Shown here: piece after piece, positions 35,201-49,400 of the stretch
Numbering within the stretch: position 1 is the first letter of the stretch
Layout of the letters: every line of letters begins with the position of its first letter
Assembly (NCBI RefSeq): GCF_019399895.1
Contig: NC_091873.1
Coordinates: 5,693,501-5,757,500, forward strand
Source: Cardiocondyla obscurior
Lineage: Eukaryota; Arthropoda; Insecta; Hymenoptera; Formicidae
Length of the DNA stretch: 64,000 bases
Reading direction: 5' to 3'
Program-made: the position numbers and the translations under genes
The notes under the pieces: model-generated
Seen by the model: the letters and a program-made list of their open reading frames with translations, nothing else
What the model was told of the DNA's origin: nothing
The model's database searches: none

Positions 35201-38200
35201 CAAGTGTGTGATTAAGCCGTTCCCGGACGTCGGGTGCAAGCAAACGTAGGGTTCGTTGACGTAATCTGAGGGAATCACGCTTGCCGCTTTCTAATTGCGC
35301 GCGAAACATATTCCTTGATAATTAAAGATCTCCGAGATCGTTAGCGCTGAATCTAATATCGCGAGTGGGTCCGAAGCGTGGGATCGAGCCACCTGATAAA
35401 CAATTGCCTTCGGCTCGCGGCGGCCGCGCGCGCAAAATGGCCTTATTTTTCCCCTAATTCCATCAGGCTGAAAGTGGCGACGCGGCGGCGTGGCGAAGCC
35501 CAGGAAGAGCAGAGAGACAGACACTCGACGGCAGCGTAGCTGCTGCCGCCGAGTCCTGGAGCGCCGCGTTTCTCAGCGGCTTTGACATGCAAATTGCCTG
35601 ACAATGAATTTCGTAAAACCTTTTACCGCGGAGTGCGCGCTTCGGGGGTGGCGCAGGGCCGTCGGGATGAGAGCGAGGTGAAACGGAGCACGCCCTCTCG
35701 TGCACGACCCTACGCATACGTCGGTGGCGCGGAGGGTGGCAAGAGGAACGGCACGGGAGAGAGACGCCAGACGACGTCGCGGTATTAATCACTGTCTACC
35801 GGCGTCAGGCAGCTTCAACCATCTTCTCTCTGCTAAGCGTGATGCTCGAAAATCAGTTACTCGTGCCCGATTAAAACGCATTCCCTCCCCCCGCCCCCCT
35901 GTCCCCCGCGCGGTTTGGATTGAGATTGATCCCGGTTCGCGCAGCGAAGTAATACTTTATCAAAGACGTCGATTGCCGGAAAGAATAGGAAGAGAGGAAT
36001 AATCTTAATTAGGTTATTTTAATGTGCGAATTTAATTTCGAGATTGCGCGAGGTGATAGAATTTTATTTGCAACGTAGGACCGTCTTGGAACTATTATAT
36101 TTCGTACTTGTTCCAATATTTAATACAAAAATTAAAAAAAAATTTAATGTCTTTTTTTTTTTCTTTTTTTTTATATTAAAATTCATCATTTCTTTCAAAT
36201 ATTTTTCGAAGATATCGCCCGATTGGTTTGTTCTCGCACGCATAGGGATTCAATTTTATTCGCTTTCCTTGCTCGATAAAATATCACATCGGATCTTTGC
36301 AGGAACCGTCTTTCGTGTCGGCAGCTATTTTATTCGCATGGCCGCGAAGATCGTGTTCGCCGTAAAAGAGATACTCCGCGCGCGCGTTGTCTGAATTGTA
36401 AAGGACTGTTAAGCGGCGGCGGCGGGCCGGAGGGATGTAAGACAGAGTATCCGCAAAATCCGCCCATCCCGTTCGAGGCGAGTTAGGAGGAAGGAACGTA
36501 TCGGACCCAGGGTGCGGGGGGGATCAATCGGATTTTTCTGCGAGCGTTGGTCTGCTCTCTGCGCACAATGACGCGATAGCGACGGTGCCGGCTCGTTGAA
36601 TCCCGGCTAGCCGCGTAATGGGTATCGAGAGACATCGTTAAGCGTCGATCGCCTCTCCCAAAGTGGCCCGGCGCCTTGATTCACTCTCCCCTCGGCCCCT
36701 CCGCTTTCTCTGTCTCGTCTTTCTATCTCGCGCCGGGCAAGGGTGCTGTAAGACTATGTCGGTGCGCGTTGGCTATAGATCGCGATGGAGCTCGCAGGGG
36801 TGGCGAAGGGAGGATAAGAAGGGAGAGGAAGAAGCGCGAGCAAGAGACGGAGCGGGCGGAGGTCGGGAGGAAAAGGGGAAGGAAGTAGAAGAGGAGGTTA
36901 AGGAAGGTAGATGCGCGGAGGCGGGGAGGAATGGGGGATAAACCATGATGTCGTTGATTAATACGGTTTACCAGTAAGTGTAACGGAGTGTGCAGAACAC
37001 GCGCGTTCGCCACCCTCTCGACCCCCTGCCGCTCTTCCGTCTTCCACCGAGGCTTCTCCTGCCGTTCCTCTCTCTATCCACCATCTCCGTCTCCTTCGCC
37101 ATCGCCACCACCACCTCCGTCACCGCCGCCACGGAGGCAGAAGAGCTACCTCCCTTCCACCCCCGACGAATTCGTTGCACCAACCGGGAGCCACGTGCCG
37201 ATCAATGGCGTCTTGCCGCTGGTTGGTCGAGCCGGGAACAACCCCCTCGCTTCTCCGTTTTACCCTCTCGCGCCACCGCCACCCGCTTTTCCTCCACTTT
37301 CTTCTACGCCTACCCCTCCGCGTGCTTTCGCTCCTTTCTTTTTACTTTGCGAGAAGACTCGGCATGTACCCCCGAGGAGGGTTGATCCCATAAGAGAGGG
37401 CGAGCTTTTCTTATGAGGAGCATTGATTGCCAACATTCCCCCCTTTCCTCCCCCCCTCTCTCTTCCTCCACCCGTTTTTCCTTCACCCCTTGCTACTTGC
37501 CTTCGCCGACTCGCGCCCTCCCCCCGCACCCTCTTCTCACTCTTCTACCGCGATTCACCTCCGCTTCCGCGGAGGCTCCGCGTCTTTCCTCTCTTTTCTT
37601 CTCCCATCGTTCTTGCATTATTTCTTTTACCTCCTGTGTTTTTACCGGCTTTACTCGGCGGCTAGGTTGTTCTCAGTTATGGCACAATTATTTGTCTATA
37701 TGGGATCGGAAAGAGCGCTTCCTTGGTGTTCCGATACCATCGGCGGACGCGAGGATGGAGAACTTATTGCGCCGAGATCGAATCGCAAGGCGATATCCGC
37801 GATATGCAATCTCACGGTAACGCGCTAGATAGCAAAATCACTTACGGAATCGGAGTTTTTTCGGATGGGAAAAAATCGTACGATAAAGAGAAATAGGAGA
37901 CAACCGCGCGGGAATACCCTTAGCGATCCTCGGGTGCGGGAAAAGGGGGAGGAATTAAATTAATTGCACGGACGAATGATTCATATACACCAGGGTTCAT
38001 CACATGAGAGAACAAGTTTATTCGATATATCGCTACCACAGTTCTGACTACACAGTTAATCGCTACCTTACGCTATACCTTTCGTTAGACTATCTTTGAT
38101 TAGCACTGACTATTTATCGGGAGGTAATATACAGGTCTCTACAAACAACTACATCCGTTTCGCTTCTACGCCTTTTCGCTTCGCGAAAATCCAGAGGGAT

Positions 38201-40333
38201 TACGACATAAAATGGAATTATCTCGTCGAACTCACGCGTAATTATCAAAGCAAATCCGTTCCGTGATCTCGCCCTCCCCTCTGCGTCTTGGCTGCCGCAC
38301 CCGTCCTCGCGCCAAAACGGATTTTGTTTGACAAGTTACAATTACTCGTTAAACGTAGCAAAGATCTGAAATTGATTATACTGCCGGGGCGATCGACGAA
38401 TATTTTAATTTTTTTTACTTTTATTTATTTACTTATTTTTTTTTTTTAAGGCATATAAGAGTAGTAGCCAACTCGAAACGAGTTTCTTCGCTTTGCTTAT
38501 AGGCGGGAATTAAAGTCCATATAATCTCGGGTGGGAATCGATTTGATTTGAAGAATATCCAAAATCTTGGATGCTTTTTTTTTTTCTTCCCCTCCTCCGA
38601 CAGCAGCATCGAAGTCTGAAACGTGATTATATCGGTTTCAACTCCCTGCGCGAATTTTATGATGAGTGCACACTCGAGCCTGTCCGCGTGGCTTGAACGA
38701 ATCGACTGGTCGAGTATGTCGAGCAATTTGAATATACAGCGCATCAGGCACGTGTTGGTCCGTCGCGTCTTTTTACTCGCGTGGAAGGAAACGAAACCAT
38801 TCGCGAACGCTCTGCTACACATTTCCCCCGCACCGATCACGACGCGTACGCGCGCCGTCGTCACCCGTTCTCGCCGCATTTTGTCCTTATTATGTACAGT
38901 ACATACAGTGCAAACGTTATCGCGACGTATCGGTATTCCAAGTTCGTGAATTCAGCCCGAAATCTCTGGGCTTACCCTCTCTCGCGGAACTTATCTCAAA
39001 CGCCGTCCGCCGTGATTAACGGATTTCGCCGAACCTGTTACGATATATCTGGAGATTAACGATTTTCATGGGTGGCGGTACAAACGTGTGTCCGTGGGTC
39101 GCAAGTTAGGGCAGTAAATAAAATAAAAATTCTGCATAACACGAGAGCCGCTATTGCTGATTACATGTGTGAGAAAAAGGTTTTACGTGTCTGAGAATAA
39201 TACTACGAAAGATTATTGTAATGCAACCCGCCTATTTACATCGCTCGCGGATATAACAAAGTAATCTGCAAATTGATAGTGCTGCATTATTCAACGGTTT
39301 ATTGCATATGCAATGAGTATTAATGGTATCTTGTTTGTTTCCCATTTTTATTAAAAGCCAAAAACGATAGAGAGCCGAGAAACACACCGGGAGTAATCGC
39401 AAATAATTAATTGGCAATTTAAAAGAAAAAAAAAAAAAAAAATTAACAGCAGGAATTTAAACAACGGAGAAGTTTATCGAAAACTTCTCCAAATGTTTTT
39501 CGTTTTATATATTGTATAACAAAAAATTAAGTCGACTGTCAAATTTGTTGCAAACGAAAATTTCTTTTTTGATTTTTTTCTTCTTTTTTTTTTTTTTTTA
39601 TAATATTAACGTGTTATATGAGCTAAAATAAATTTTCATCCAGATTGCACAAGTTCTTAACAGAATTTGCGTCATGTTTATTTTAACAAGTCGCACTCGC
39701 AGACAATGAATAGTTTGCAGTGTTTGCACGAGCCGCCTTACCGAGCGAAAGTTACCACCTCGTAGCATTGTGGTTCGTTAAATCTTCGTCGTCTTCCGGA
39801 ATCGAGACTTTTTAAACTCGCCTGAACTATCACAACGTCGAAACTCAGGAAAGCTTTTTTTTTTCCGTTTAAAAAAATACGAGAAGATCGAGATGCAATT
39901 ATAATAAGAAAAGCACTTGCAAGGATTGGCGGTACAACAATCGATGAGTTCAATTTTCGACGCTGCGCTTCGATAGAATTTCAATTATTATTAACTCGAT
40001 GAGAAAGATGTAAATTGCAAAACTGAATTTAGCAAAATTGATTCGCGGCCACGTACGCTTAAAAGATAAATCGAACCTAATAATTTTCTCAGCGAGAAAC
40101 AAATCTGCAACATGTTATATACATATACATCGCATATATGTTTACAACGCTTTATATAATATCCCTCATATGTAACGCTCTTCAAGTTTAACGTAGCATC
40201 GAGATCCGAACTCACCGGGACTGTTATATCGCTGTCTAGCTTCGACTTTGCAATCGTCCGACGCGCGTAGAATATCCTTTAGAGATTTATATCCTGCGTC
40301 AATGAGACGACTCCGGGGTTCGTGGATGCGATC

Positions 40334-40844
40334 CTAGGGATCTTCCTTAGTGGTGGGTTGTATTTGGTGCACCACGCCGGGCAGGTGATGATGGTGATGG
40401 TGCTCGGGTCGCCTGGAAAGGCCCAGCAAGGGCGGCAGCAGCGGTAAGGGCAAAGGCAGGGGGAGCCCTCCGGGGAAGCCGGCAAGGCCACCGAGAAGAG
40501 CGGAGGCGGTCGAGTGCTCCTGAGCTTTCCTCCGGAGCTCAGCCAGGCTGTTACTCCGATGGAGATCGCTGGTGCCGGTGCCGCCGGTGCCGGGCTTGCA
40601 GCAGCCGCAGAGAGAACCGGGCCAGCCGGTCGGTGACCAAGACAGCATCTCCTGAAGGCTGCCCGGCCGGTGCTGATCGCTGGTGGTCCACAACGACGGC
40701 GTCGTCGATGTCAACGATGACGACGCGCTGCTGACGACTTTGTTACCGAAGAGCGGCGGCGAGAACTGGGCAGCCAGATGAGGCGAGAAGAAGAGGGACG
40801 TCGGCGGCTCCACCGGCCTGAAGCCTGCGCCGATTCCTGCGGTG
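40334..40844 (-). CDS. Drgx: Drgx coding exon 4 (OAR motif, C-terminus)
   Basis: The acceptor is tttcag before CACCGC; the phase restores Ser238. It encodes residues 239-407, with SLFFSPHLAAQF and then the OAR-type motif NSLAELRRKAQEHSTA, which in related proteins restrains transactivation. The end is Leu/Pro-rich with six His before the TAG at 40334-40336. Confidence 0.92.
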
Positions 40845-43393
40845 CTGAAAGTTCGACGAGAGGAAAGAAATGAAAATTAATTGGGCGTACAAGTCGGAAA
40901 TGTGGCACAGGAATATAGTACGAGGTGTACAACAAAGTTTAAATTGCCGTCACGTTTAATAGCATCACCTGCCTGGTGGGGTTTTTTTTTTAATTAATAA
41001 GTATGGAAGTAATTTTTTTTTTAGCTCGTTGAAATGTTATCATTTGTTGTCGTAGTATTTTTTAAGGCGAATTATAGGGTCTTTGTTCTCCATTGGCGTT
41101 TAAAAATGTGATATATATATTTGCTTCTCTGTTGAAGTAACAAAATATTGCGTCTCTTATTTTGTAATTTTTTTAAATTGATGACAATAGCGTAATTGAC
41201 GCGCACTGATATACGTAGACACAGAAACGTCTCAATCGTCACGCCGGAAACGATCCTTAACTCGTCCGCGAATTAACGCTATTTCAAGCACCGGTGCGAT
41301 TATCGCCAAAAGGACGTCGCAATTTCGCGCGATTCCAACTACCGGCGTATCAGAGTAGCGAAAGCGAGAGACAGACAGACGCGAATAGAGCGCGGAAGAA
41401 AGACGGGAGCCGAGAACGGATGGGATGAAGAGAGAGAGAGATAGAGAGAGCGCGAGAGAGAGAGAGAAGGAGCCACAGCCTCACAAGCGCTAATCCGATT
41501 AGCACGCGCGATGTTCCGCATCCTCCGAGAGGAACGGAGGCTGCTTTGAGGCGCTGATGATTATCTCAAATATTAATCGCAAATATTGTTTAATTAATGT
41601 AACGAGCTCGAGTCGGGTGCTCGAGTCGAAGCCGAGAATCGGGAGGGAAGGAGAAGGAGCGGATAGCGGAGGGACGCGCGGGGGCGGGCGAAAGTTAGGG
41701 CAGGCAGCCCCACGGCATTTAGGTCGTTAGTGGAATGCGCGGCGAGGGTAGGAAAGACGCAGTTCGTCGGCAGGCCAGAGTAACGGATTTCAGGTGGTTG
41801 TCTGGGTGGAGAGAAGGGGTTAAATCGGGCGCAGGAGGGAAAGGAAGAGGGGGCGGTAAACCGCGACGCGGGCGCGGGGGGGAGGGGCGAAGGAGGATAG
41901 AGCGACGGAGACGGCGACGGCGGTGGCGGCGAGAGGAAGAGCCGAACCGCGGTAAGCGCGATAATTAGCGGCAATTAGCCGCGTAGTCTACCGTGCGCCT
42001 TGCTTACGTGCGCGCTCGTTTACTTGCCGCGCGCGCGCACACATGCAAATGCAGCGTACGTACACGCCGACGTGACGGACGAAGCGCAACTTGGCACATC
42101 CTCCTATCTTATCGACGCGTTTGCTCGGCACTGAGTTACGGTGTCGAGTTACGGGGGGGTGAAACGTAGATTATTCCTCGCAGAAATGACGTGTGACTAA
42201 CAACCGCGGGCCCCTTTGAATTAAATGAAAATTATTACGACCGAAAGGAAAAGAAAATCTTGGGAAAGCTCGTATATTAAAGTGGAAAGTGTCAAGCCGG
42301 TTTTGATAATTGCATGGAAATATTTTCTTATTCGTACCTTTTTCATTTATCTTCCTTTTTATTTTTTGCAAATTTTCATTGTAAAGTTCCGTTTTTTAGT
42401 TGAACACCTTAATTATTTTACTCAATATTTATGTGCTCCACTTTACTTAGTATATCTAGTTTTTTTTTTTTTTTTTTTTTTTTTTATCCTATAAACGCTT
42501 CTGGATAAGTAACGACGTCGATAACTACGATATTAGCTAGACGAGGTCGCGTTTCCCGCGTAATAAGACTCCATTAAAATCTTTATTTAAAATTCAATAA
42601 CATTAAACGCTTTCAGCTCCGGTAGGCGAATATGGCACGAAGTTAAAGCAAGTAATAAAAGTGACAGGAAACGATTTCGAGATGTACGTATTATCGCGAT
42701 ATCATTTACGCACATTTCAATTAGATTCTATTTTCAAACGCAAGTTTCAGCGTTTGACAGAATAGCGCACTTTATTTTATTTTATTTTTTTTTCTGCTTG
42801 TTATGACTTTCTTCACTAAGTTGATTTTCCAATTAAGAAAATTGCATTTCGCTAACCGGAACCGTAAATGCAATTTCTAAAACGAAGCGTCCGTCTCTCG
42901 CTCGTCTAATCAGAGCAACGCGTAATCAATTCTCGCGCGCGGGCTTTCCGAGGGAATCGCGAGACAAAAGAGCGATTTAGTGACGAGACAACGTCTCCGC
43001 GAGACGCGGAACCGCCCCTGTACGGCAGCGTGAAGCTACTCGCTCTTAAGGTAGCTAGGCAGAGCGAAGGTAAGAAGGAACGCAGAGCTTACACCCTCCC
43101 CTCTCCCCCAGGCCTCCACCTTCGCCCACGACCCCCGGCAGCAGCTTCGCCGTTCCACTGAATAAATGATGGGGATATATTTACGGCGAGCGGTTTTAAA
43201 TAAATTACAACTGCGGGGACGGCGAAGGAGTATCTTCCTGCCGTTTCTTCTTTACCTTTTCCCTCGATCCCGGGTACCAGCGAGCCCCGCCGACCCTCTC
43301 GGACCGCCCGCTATCTCTTCGTCGTCTTGTCGACATCTAGCGTGCCCTCCTCTCGCAGGCATTACGCGTATCTGCTACGCGTATTTTTCGGCA

Positions 43394-43432
<39 letters not shown>

Positions 43433-46400
43433 GTTCCCGGCGATCCGGAGAGAGCCCACCGCCGTCGTCTCGGGGATTATAAACGAATGCGCCGTCCCCG
43501 CGGAAAGAGAGAATCGCGAGCGGGATAAATCGCCTCTTTCCGATTTCTCGGACGTGCTCCGGCCCCCTTATACGCGCGGCCGATGAAACGCGTCTCTCGC
43601 AGAAATATTTTATGCGGTACAAATATTTTTCTATATCTTCTATGCACACACGTACGTCGAACCTCTCCTTTATGATGTCTGGAACAGCGGCAATATAAAT
43701 AGATACGTGGATTTATTTCCGTAGTAAATAAGAGAGATATCATGATACGCTCTTGTCGTGGAAAATTATTTTTTTTAATTTATTTAATACGGCACGTGTA
43801 GAATAAATATTAAATTACGTAGGCATAAGTGTTGCAAGAAAGAAACCGTGCTTGCGCTCTTCGTTAACGCGCAAAGTTAAATACCGGGCGCGAGCAGAGT
43901 TGTGAAACATTTGCTTGTTGCGGGAATCAATAACTTCGAAACGCTTAATCCACTTGCTCGTGGGACTGTGAAATCCCGCCAAAAACCGTCGCCAGCTCTT
44001 TAACCTTTTTACCCGTGGCAAACTCTTTAGCTCGTCTCGACGCTTCTTTCCGGTGACATGCGAGTCGTAAACGCGGGACGCCATTTAGTTTCACGAGACA
44101 AAAGTTGAGAGCGAAAAGCGACGCGTATCGCGCTCCTCCCCCTCGCCAGTACGACGTTGACTCCCGTGGAAGCTGCAGTTTAACGAGGCGACGATTATCG
44201 CGATTATACGAGTAGCTATGACGGCGACGCGCGGAAGGGGCGCGGAGAGAGGTACCGGGGAAAAGAAGCGGCTTAACCGGCGGGTGTCGGGGGCCGCAGC
44301 GATGCCGTCACGAAGAGTGGCTTAATGGCGCGTATCGAGCATCCGGCTGGCGATGTTCAGCGGCGCTTGCACCCACTTATTCGTTGAAATCGTCCGAGAG
44401 TTTGTAAGGGGTCGGGGGGAGGGGAAGTCCACGGCGGAGAGAGGAGTTCAGGAAGCAGGAGGAAGATATTTCCTAAAGACGTAAATACAAACGAAGCTAA
44501 GAGCTCACCTCTCGGCGGGTGGTCCGAGGCCCCCTACGGTGCTCGGTGGCGGCGGTGGCGCCCTTATGGGGGTCGGCGGTGGCGTCGAGACGCCACCCAG
44601 GGACGGCTGACTTGGCTGAGGCCGAGGACTGACCGAGGCGGAAGTCGTGCTGGGGCTCCTGGAGCCGCCGCCGACACCACCACCCCCTGTTCCCTCCGCT
44701 ACCGCGTCCTCCGTGTCGGCGGCGCTGCTGCTCGTTGTCGTGCCCTCCGGATCGTTCCCCGTAGGGCTCGGGCCCGCCGACGAGGACGTCGGCGCGGCCA
44801 AAGCCGAAGGTTCCACGGTACCGCCGCCACCGCCGCCGCCGCCGGCGCCGTTTCCACCCTCGCGTTTGCGTTGCTCCTCCTTCAGTCGTTCGCTCTTACG
44901 CCATTTCGCCCGCCGGTTTTGGAACCATACCTGAAAAAAAGATAACAATCGCCGCGATTAAGACAGATTAACCTTGCGCTTAAGACCCGGGGAATCGATA
45001 ATGAGAAGCGTAACTTTGATGCAGAAGTTTCTGTTTTACGAGTAAAGTTGCTGAATTAATTTTTTTTTTCTTTTTTTCTTTCTTTTTTTTTTATTTTTTT
45101 TTTTTAAGCAGTCGAGAAATTCTTTCTACACAAAAAGGTGCGCTGGTAATATTAAATTCGTTAATTTGTAATTTGCAATTAAGTAGCACGTAACGGGAAG
45201 GGAAATACATGTATTCGAATATCTGCAACACCCAACACCTCTTACGTAGTAAACATTTTTTTTTTTTTCTCCCCCTCCCTCCGCGTTTTTATTTCATGTT
45301 TTGTGTCTTTTCCATAATGCAATTTTAGGGTTACGCTAAATATGAATAAATATTATATCGCCGCGCGATGTACGCTACATTCAGAAAGTTAAACTTCTCA
45401 AAAGGCAACTTCGCTCGGAAGTTTGCATAATTCTCTGATTCAATATTCCCGACATCTCAGTCATCTGGCTATACCGCGCGCGCTGCTGACGAGAGGGCTA
45501 AGTCTCGCGAAAGTCACGGAAACGAGGTAGACAGGTAGGAGAAAAATGAGACGGACGGCACTCCGCAACGTCCGCAAATGTGCAAGGATAATTGCATGCT
45601 CGGGGGAGGTGACATTCTGAGGCAGAGAAAAGCACGAAGGTGCGGCGGGTTCGTTGGCAGAAATGTAGGGAAACGAAGGGGGGTAGGAGGGGGGAGCGGC
45701 GAGGGGAGGGGGACGGGAGGCCGGGGGGCACTTTCCGCCGTGCATGTTCAACGAGCCGACAGCAACCACGGCGGCCGAGTGTTTTTTAAAAAGCTCGAGT
45801 TCCGCTAACGAGGCTAACTTGACATAATACCGGCTGAAATAGACTTTATTACACCCAGCGGTTCTCCGTCGTTGACTTTCGCCGCGACAATAGGCGTACA
45901 GCGGTCGGATTCTCGCAACGGAATCATTATTCGGCACGCTGAACGCGCCGGGCAACGATAACGCGTCGTCCGTAATCAGAACCATTTGGCTCGTGGGACG
46001 TAAATCAATTGATTAAGAATGGTATTTGTCTGAAAAACGTTCGCCGCGTATAAAGCGGATATTACGTTGAGAAATGCGTACGTCGTAAATTTCATTAAGC
46101 AGCCCGCGCACGGTTTTCGAGGGAAAGATTATTTAGAGAAGGAAATATTGTGCAAATATATTTAAGAGAGGAACAGAATTTTCGCGCGCAAAAAAAAAAA
46201 AAAAAGTTCCGCGCCGGGAGGAGCTGAAATAGGATTGGCACATTCTATCCTGTGTAATGGGTCTGCGAAATGATTATCTTACATTCGAGCGCGCGGAACT
46301 TTCGCAGGAGGAAGCTCGGAAAATGGTTTAATAAAATAAATACGATGGGCACGACTCTTCTACCGCCACCTCGAGCATCGCGAGTGGATGGAGGCTGGGG

Positions 46401-49400
46401 CGGCAGACGGGGAGATATAATAATATCCTAAGGGTTACGGGGAGAAGGGCGAATAATAGCTGGGAACAAAGCCGCGGTTCCGTAGGGACCGCCGTCGTTT
46501 TCCTTTCCACTCTCGCGCGATATCTCTCCTCCACTTTTTTTTTTATTTTTTCTTTTTTCCCCCGTTTTTTTCCCAATACAAATTTAATCCGAAATTCACT
46601 GATAATGGGCATAAAACGTTTTTAATCGGTCGGACCTTTTGTTAAATGAATGTGCTTGCGCTTTGTCGCGGGATGACCAATCGCATGTATCATTGTGATA
46701 CGCTTTTTAAAACAGCGACAACGGCGACTACTGATTAATTCACGGGGGAGCTGTTTTTCCAACAGCCTGCAAATTGAAAAATGTCCGCCTTTTTAATAAA
46801 TTCATGTTTATAGAAATTTCCGCCTCGTTTTACAATTTGCGGATTCGAATAATTAATGGCGCGCCAAAACTGTCATATAAATGGAGATGTATCGATGCTC
46901 CCTCGCGCCGCGTTCGCGAGACTGCTCTCCTCGAGGCGACCGTTCCGCACGTAGCGCGTGAAATTTTCGGCATTTTATAACTTTAGAGAGGCGTAAATAA
47001 CTACATGAAGGGGAGTGAAGAGTTCCGCGAAATCCAATCACCGAAAATAGGAGAGCCAATGTAATCGCGGTGCCCAGCATCCACGGTCCAGGGCACTTCG
47101 CACGGGCGCAGGTGCGAGCGGGCGTTTGACGCCGCGCCGCGCCGCGCGTCTAATTCACGCACGCTGGTAATTGCCGCGTCGCACATGCGTGCGCGTCCGT
47201 GTGCGTGCTTGCGTGCGGGCGAACGTGCACGCGTTACGCGAGGAAATATACGCGCATATTCGCCCGCGTGTGACGAGATGTCGCGTGGTACGTGCCTCGG
47301 CGATACAACGGACCCTCCTTCAGCTCCCCCGCCCGCACGCCCTCGCCCCTCGCCCCCCTTTTAGAAGGTTCTAATTGGAGCCTGGAGAAGAGGACGGGCG
47401 CTACGTAAACGCGCCTATTTGTCCATTATTTCAGATTCCCTTTGTCTTCGCTAATGAAACAATGAGTCTGCGCCGTAATTGCGTCACAGCCAGACCCAAC
47501 CGCCTCTCCCCCTCGGTCTCTCGCAGCCTCTCTTTCACCTCTTTCATTGTCATATATGTACACACCGTCGTCTATCTCGTGAAGCCTCCTCCGCTTCGAA
47601 AATCCGTACAATGCACGCCAGGCTGGCTTTCGTGATCGAGGATCCTTCGCGAGTCAGGATATTTGACGGGCGGGGGTGAGGTACCCGGGATGCGTCTCTT
47701 TCGAGTCCGCAGGAGCACGCGGAGCTGTCGTCTACTGTAGCATAATTACTTAAAAAAATGTCACGATAAAAAAATAGGATATTAACGAGCAGGCTCGATC
47801 ACATTCCGGAGATCTTCGAATATTATCCGAGTGCTCAGGTTGATTTAAAAATTGAAAAAACTGTCACACGGTGTTGTTTAGGATACGACGGTGATGCAGG
47901 TTGACGCGTTGCGAGAAATCAAAAGCCGCGATTGGTAATTAGATATCCTCCGCAGATGTTCCGACAGGATTTTAGGCTGGAATCGCTGTTACGCTGCAGG
48001 GATTCTCAGCGCGAATTACAGCGGCGTGGGTAAATATGGCCGTGAGGACGTAGCCAGGAGTACAAAGTAATCCCGGAGATTACCGGCTTACTCTGTCAGA
48101 AGATTACGTCAGGTCGAGGGTGTCAGCGCGCCTCTTGGGGGTCCCGGGGTCCCCTTTCCCCTCCGTTCTCCCGCGCTGCCCGGTTCAACCCCTCGGCACA
48201 TACGCTCACGCTTTTGCGGCACCGCCGTACACCCGCAGACAATCGATCACGGTCGCGATCTCTCACAGATTTCTTTTTTAATTTTCGCGATCGCCGGTTG
48301 AAGCCAAAATATTTTCATCCCCGGCTAAATCTCGCGATCCCTTTCCCTCCTCCCCCTCCCCCTCCTCGTCCGCGTCACGTAACTCATGCATAAAATACAC
48401 GGCGCGTTATTTTTCGTACGATAAATTATAAATATGGCAAATTTTTAAAACCGGGAGTGGCAAAGGACAAAAATCGATTAAAAAAAAATTTGTCGAAATT
48501 TCGCTTTGGATCGCGAAATCCGGTTTACGCATATTTTTTCGCGATATAATCATTTGGATACTAATGGATACGTAGAAGCGGATAATACATTCTATTGTGT
48601 GTTTCGCGTAATATTACGCGAAAAAAAAAAAAAGAAAAAAGAAAAAAAAAAGGGGGGGGAGACCGTTAAGCGCGAAAAATGTTCTCGGAATTTCTCTACT
48701 TAACGCGAGACTTAACGCTACGAAGGCGGACAAAAAATTACCGGGTTGCCGCGCGTAATTTTCTCATCGCATTAAAACGCGAAATCCAATCTCAATGCGC
48801 TGAGACGCATTAAAAGATTAAGCTCGCTGCTGCCAATGCACGGACGCGAGCATGTGAACATTCTGTGAAGTTTTAATGCACGTGCCTTTATGTTATCGAA
48901 TAAACGTGATTATACAACGTGATTAGCATACTTTCAAGTAACCTGTTTTAATATATCCTTAAATATAATGCACAGTGCTTTTACCACGAATTTATTCATC
49001 TCCCTTATTCTAATGATCTTTTATATAATATACATACATACATCCTATATAGTATACGAGAGATTAGATTTTTGCTAATAATATATGACTTTTTTGTTTC
49101 AGGTGAAAATCCAGAGGAGGACTTTTGCCGAAGGAGCACCAGACCGACATCCTCATCCGAGTGCTGAGAGGAGGAGGAGGACCTAGGAAAGGCATCAGGC
49201 CCCGGCGGAGCAACTTTAGGTAAGCATAAATCTTTTTTTTTTAATAAAATTTTTATCAAAAAAACTTACTTTTTTTTTTTAATAATTTTATTAACTAATA
49301 TACCGGCTACTAATATAACGTCTACATTAATGTTTTCCATTTTATGTTACAGTCACCGGCAAAACTCGTCAACTCCGCTGTGGTTCATGCCGATCGGTAA

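Larger units (their letters stand above)
28861..40333. other. Gene desert downstream of Drgx
   Basis: No gene is recognised between the last exon of the 28-kb cluster and the Drgx stop codon at 40334. The 3' UTR of Drgx must run into the upper end of this stretch on the - strand. Contents are CpG-rich blocks (30300-30900, 33380-34020, 35400-35950, 36400-37800), homopolymer T runs (31438-31454, 31803-31825), a (CCA/CCG) trinucleotide tract at 32065-32120 and an alternating purine-pyrimidine tract at 32160-32213. Open frames here are Pro/Ser/Arg-rich and low-complexity. Some of this sequence may be Drgx enhancers. Confidence 0.4.
40845..44508 (-). other. Drgx: Drgx intron 3
   Basis: A 3.7-kb intron with no gene inside. 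It holds an interrupted (GA)n tract at 41429-41469, a GC-rich block at 41600-42060, a 26-base T run at 42460-42485 and a 24-base T run at 43408-43431. It may carry enhancers, but none can be recognised by eye. Confidence 0.7.

Noticed and set aside
36988..37416. 142-codon Pro/Ser-rich frame with overlapping frames of similar length
   Set aside because: Three neighbouring frames are all open because the sequence is a pyrimidine/CCN-rich tract. No splice context or homology.
44647..44934. Open frame on the + strand opposite Drgx exon 3
   Set aside because: Mirror of the Gly/Pro-rich Drgx linker.
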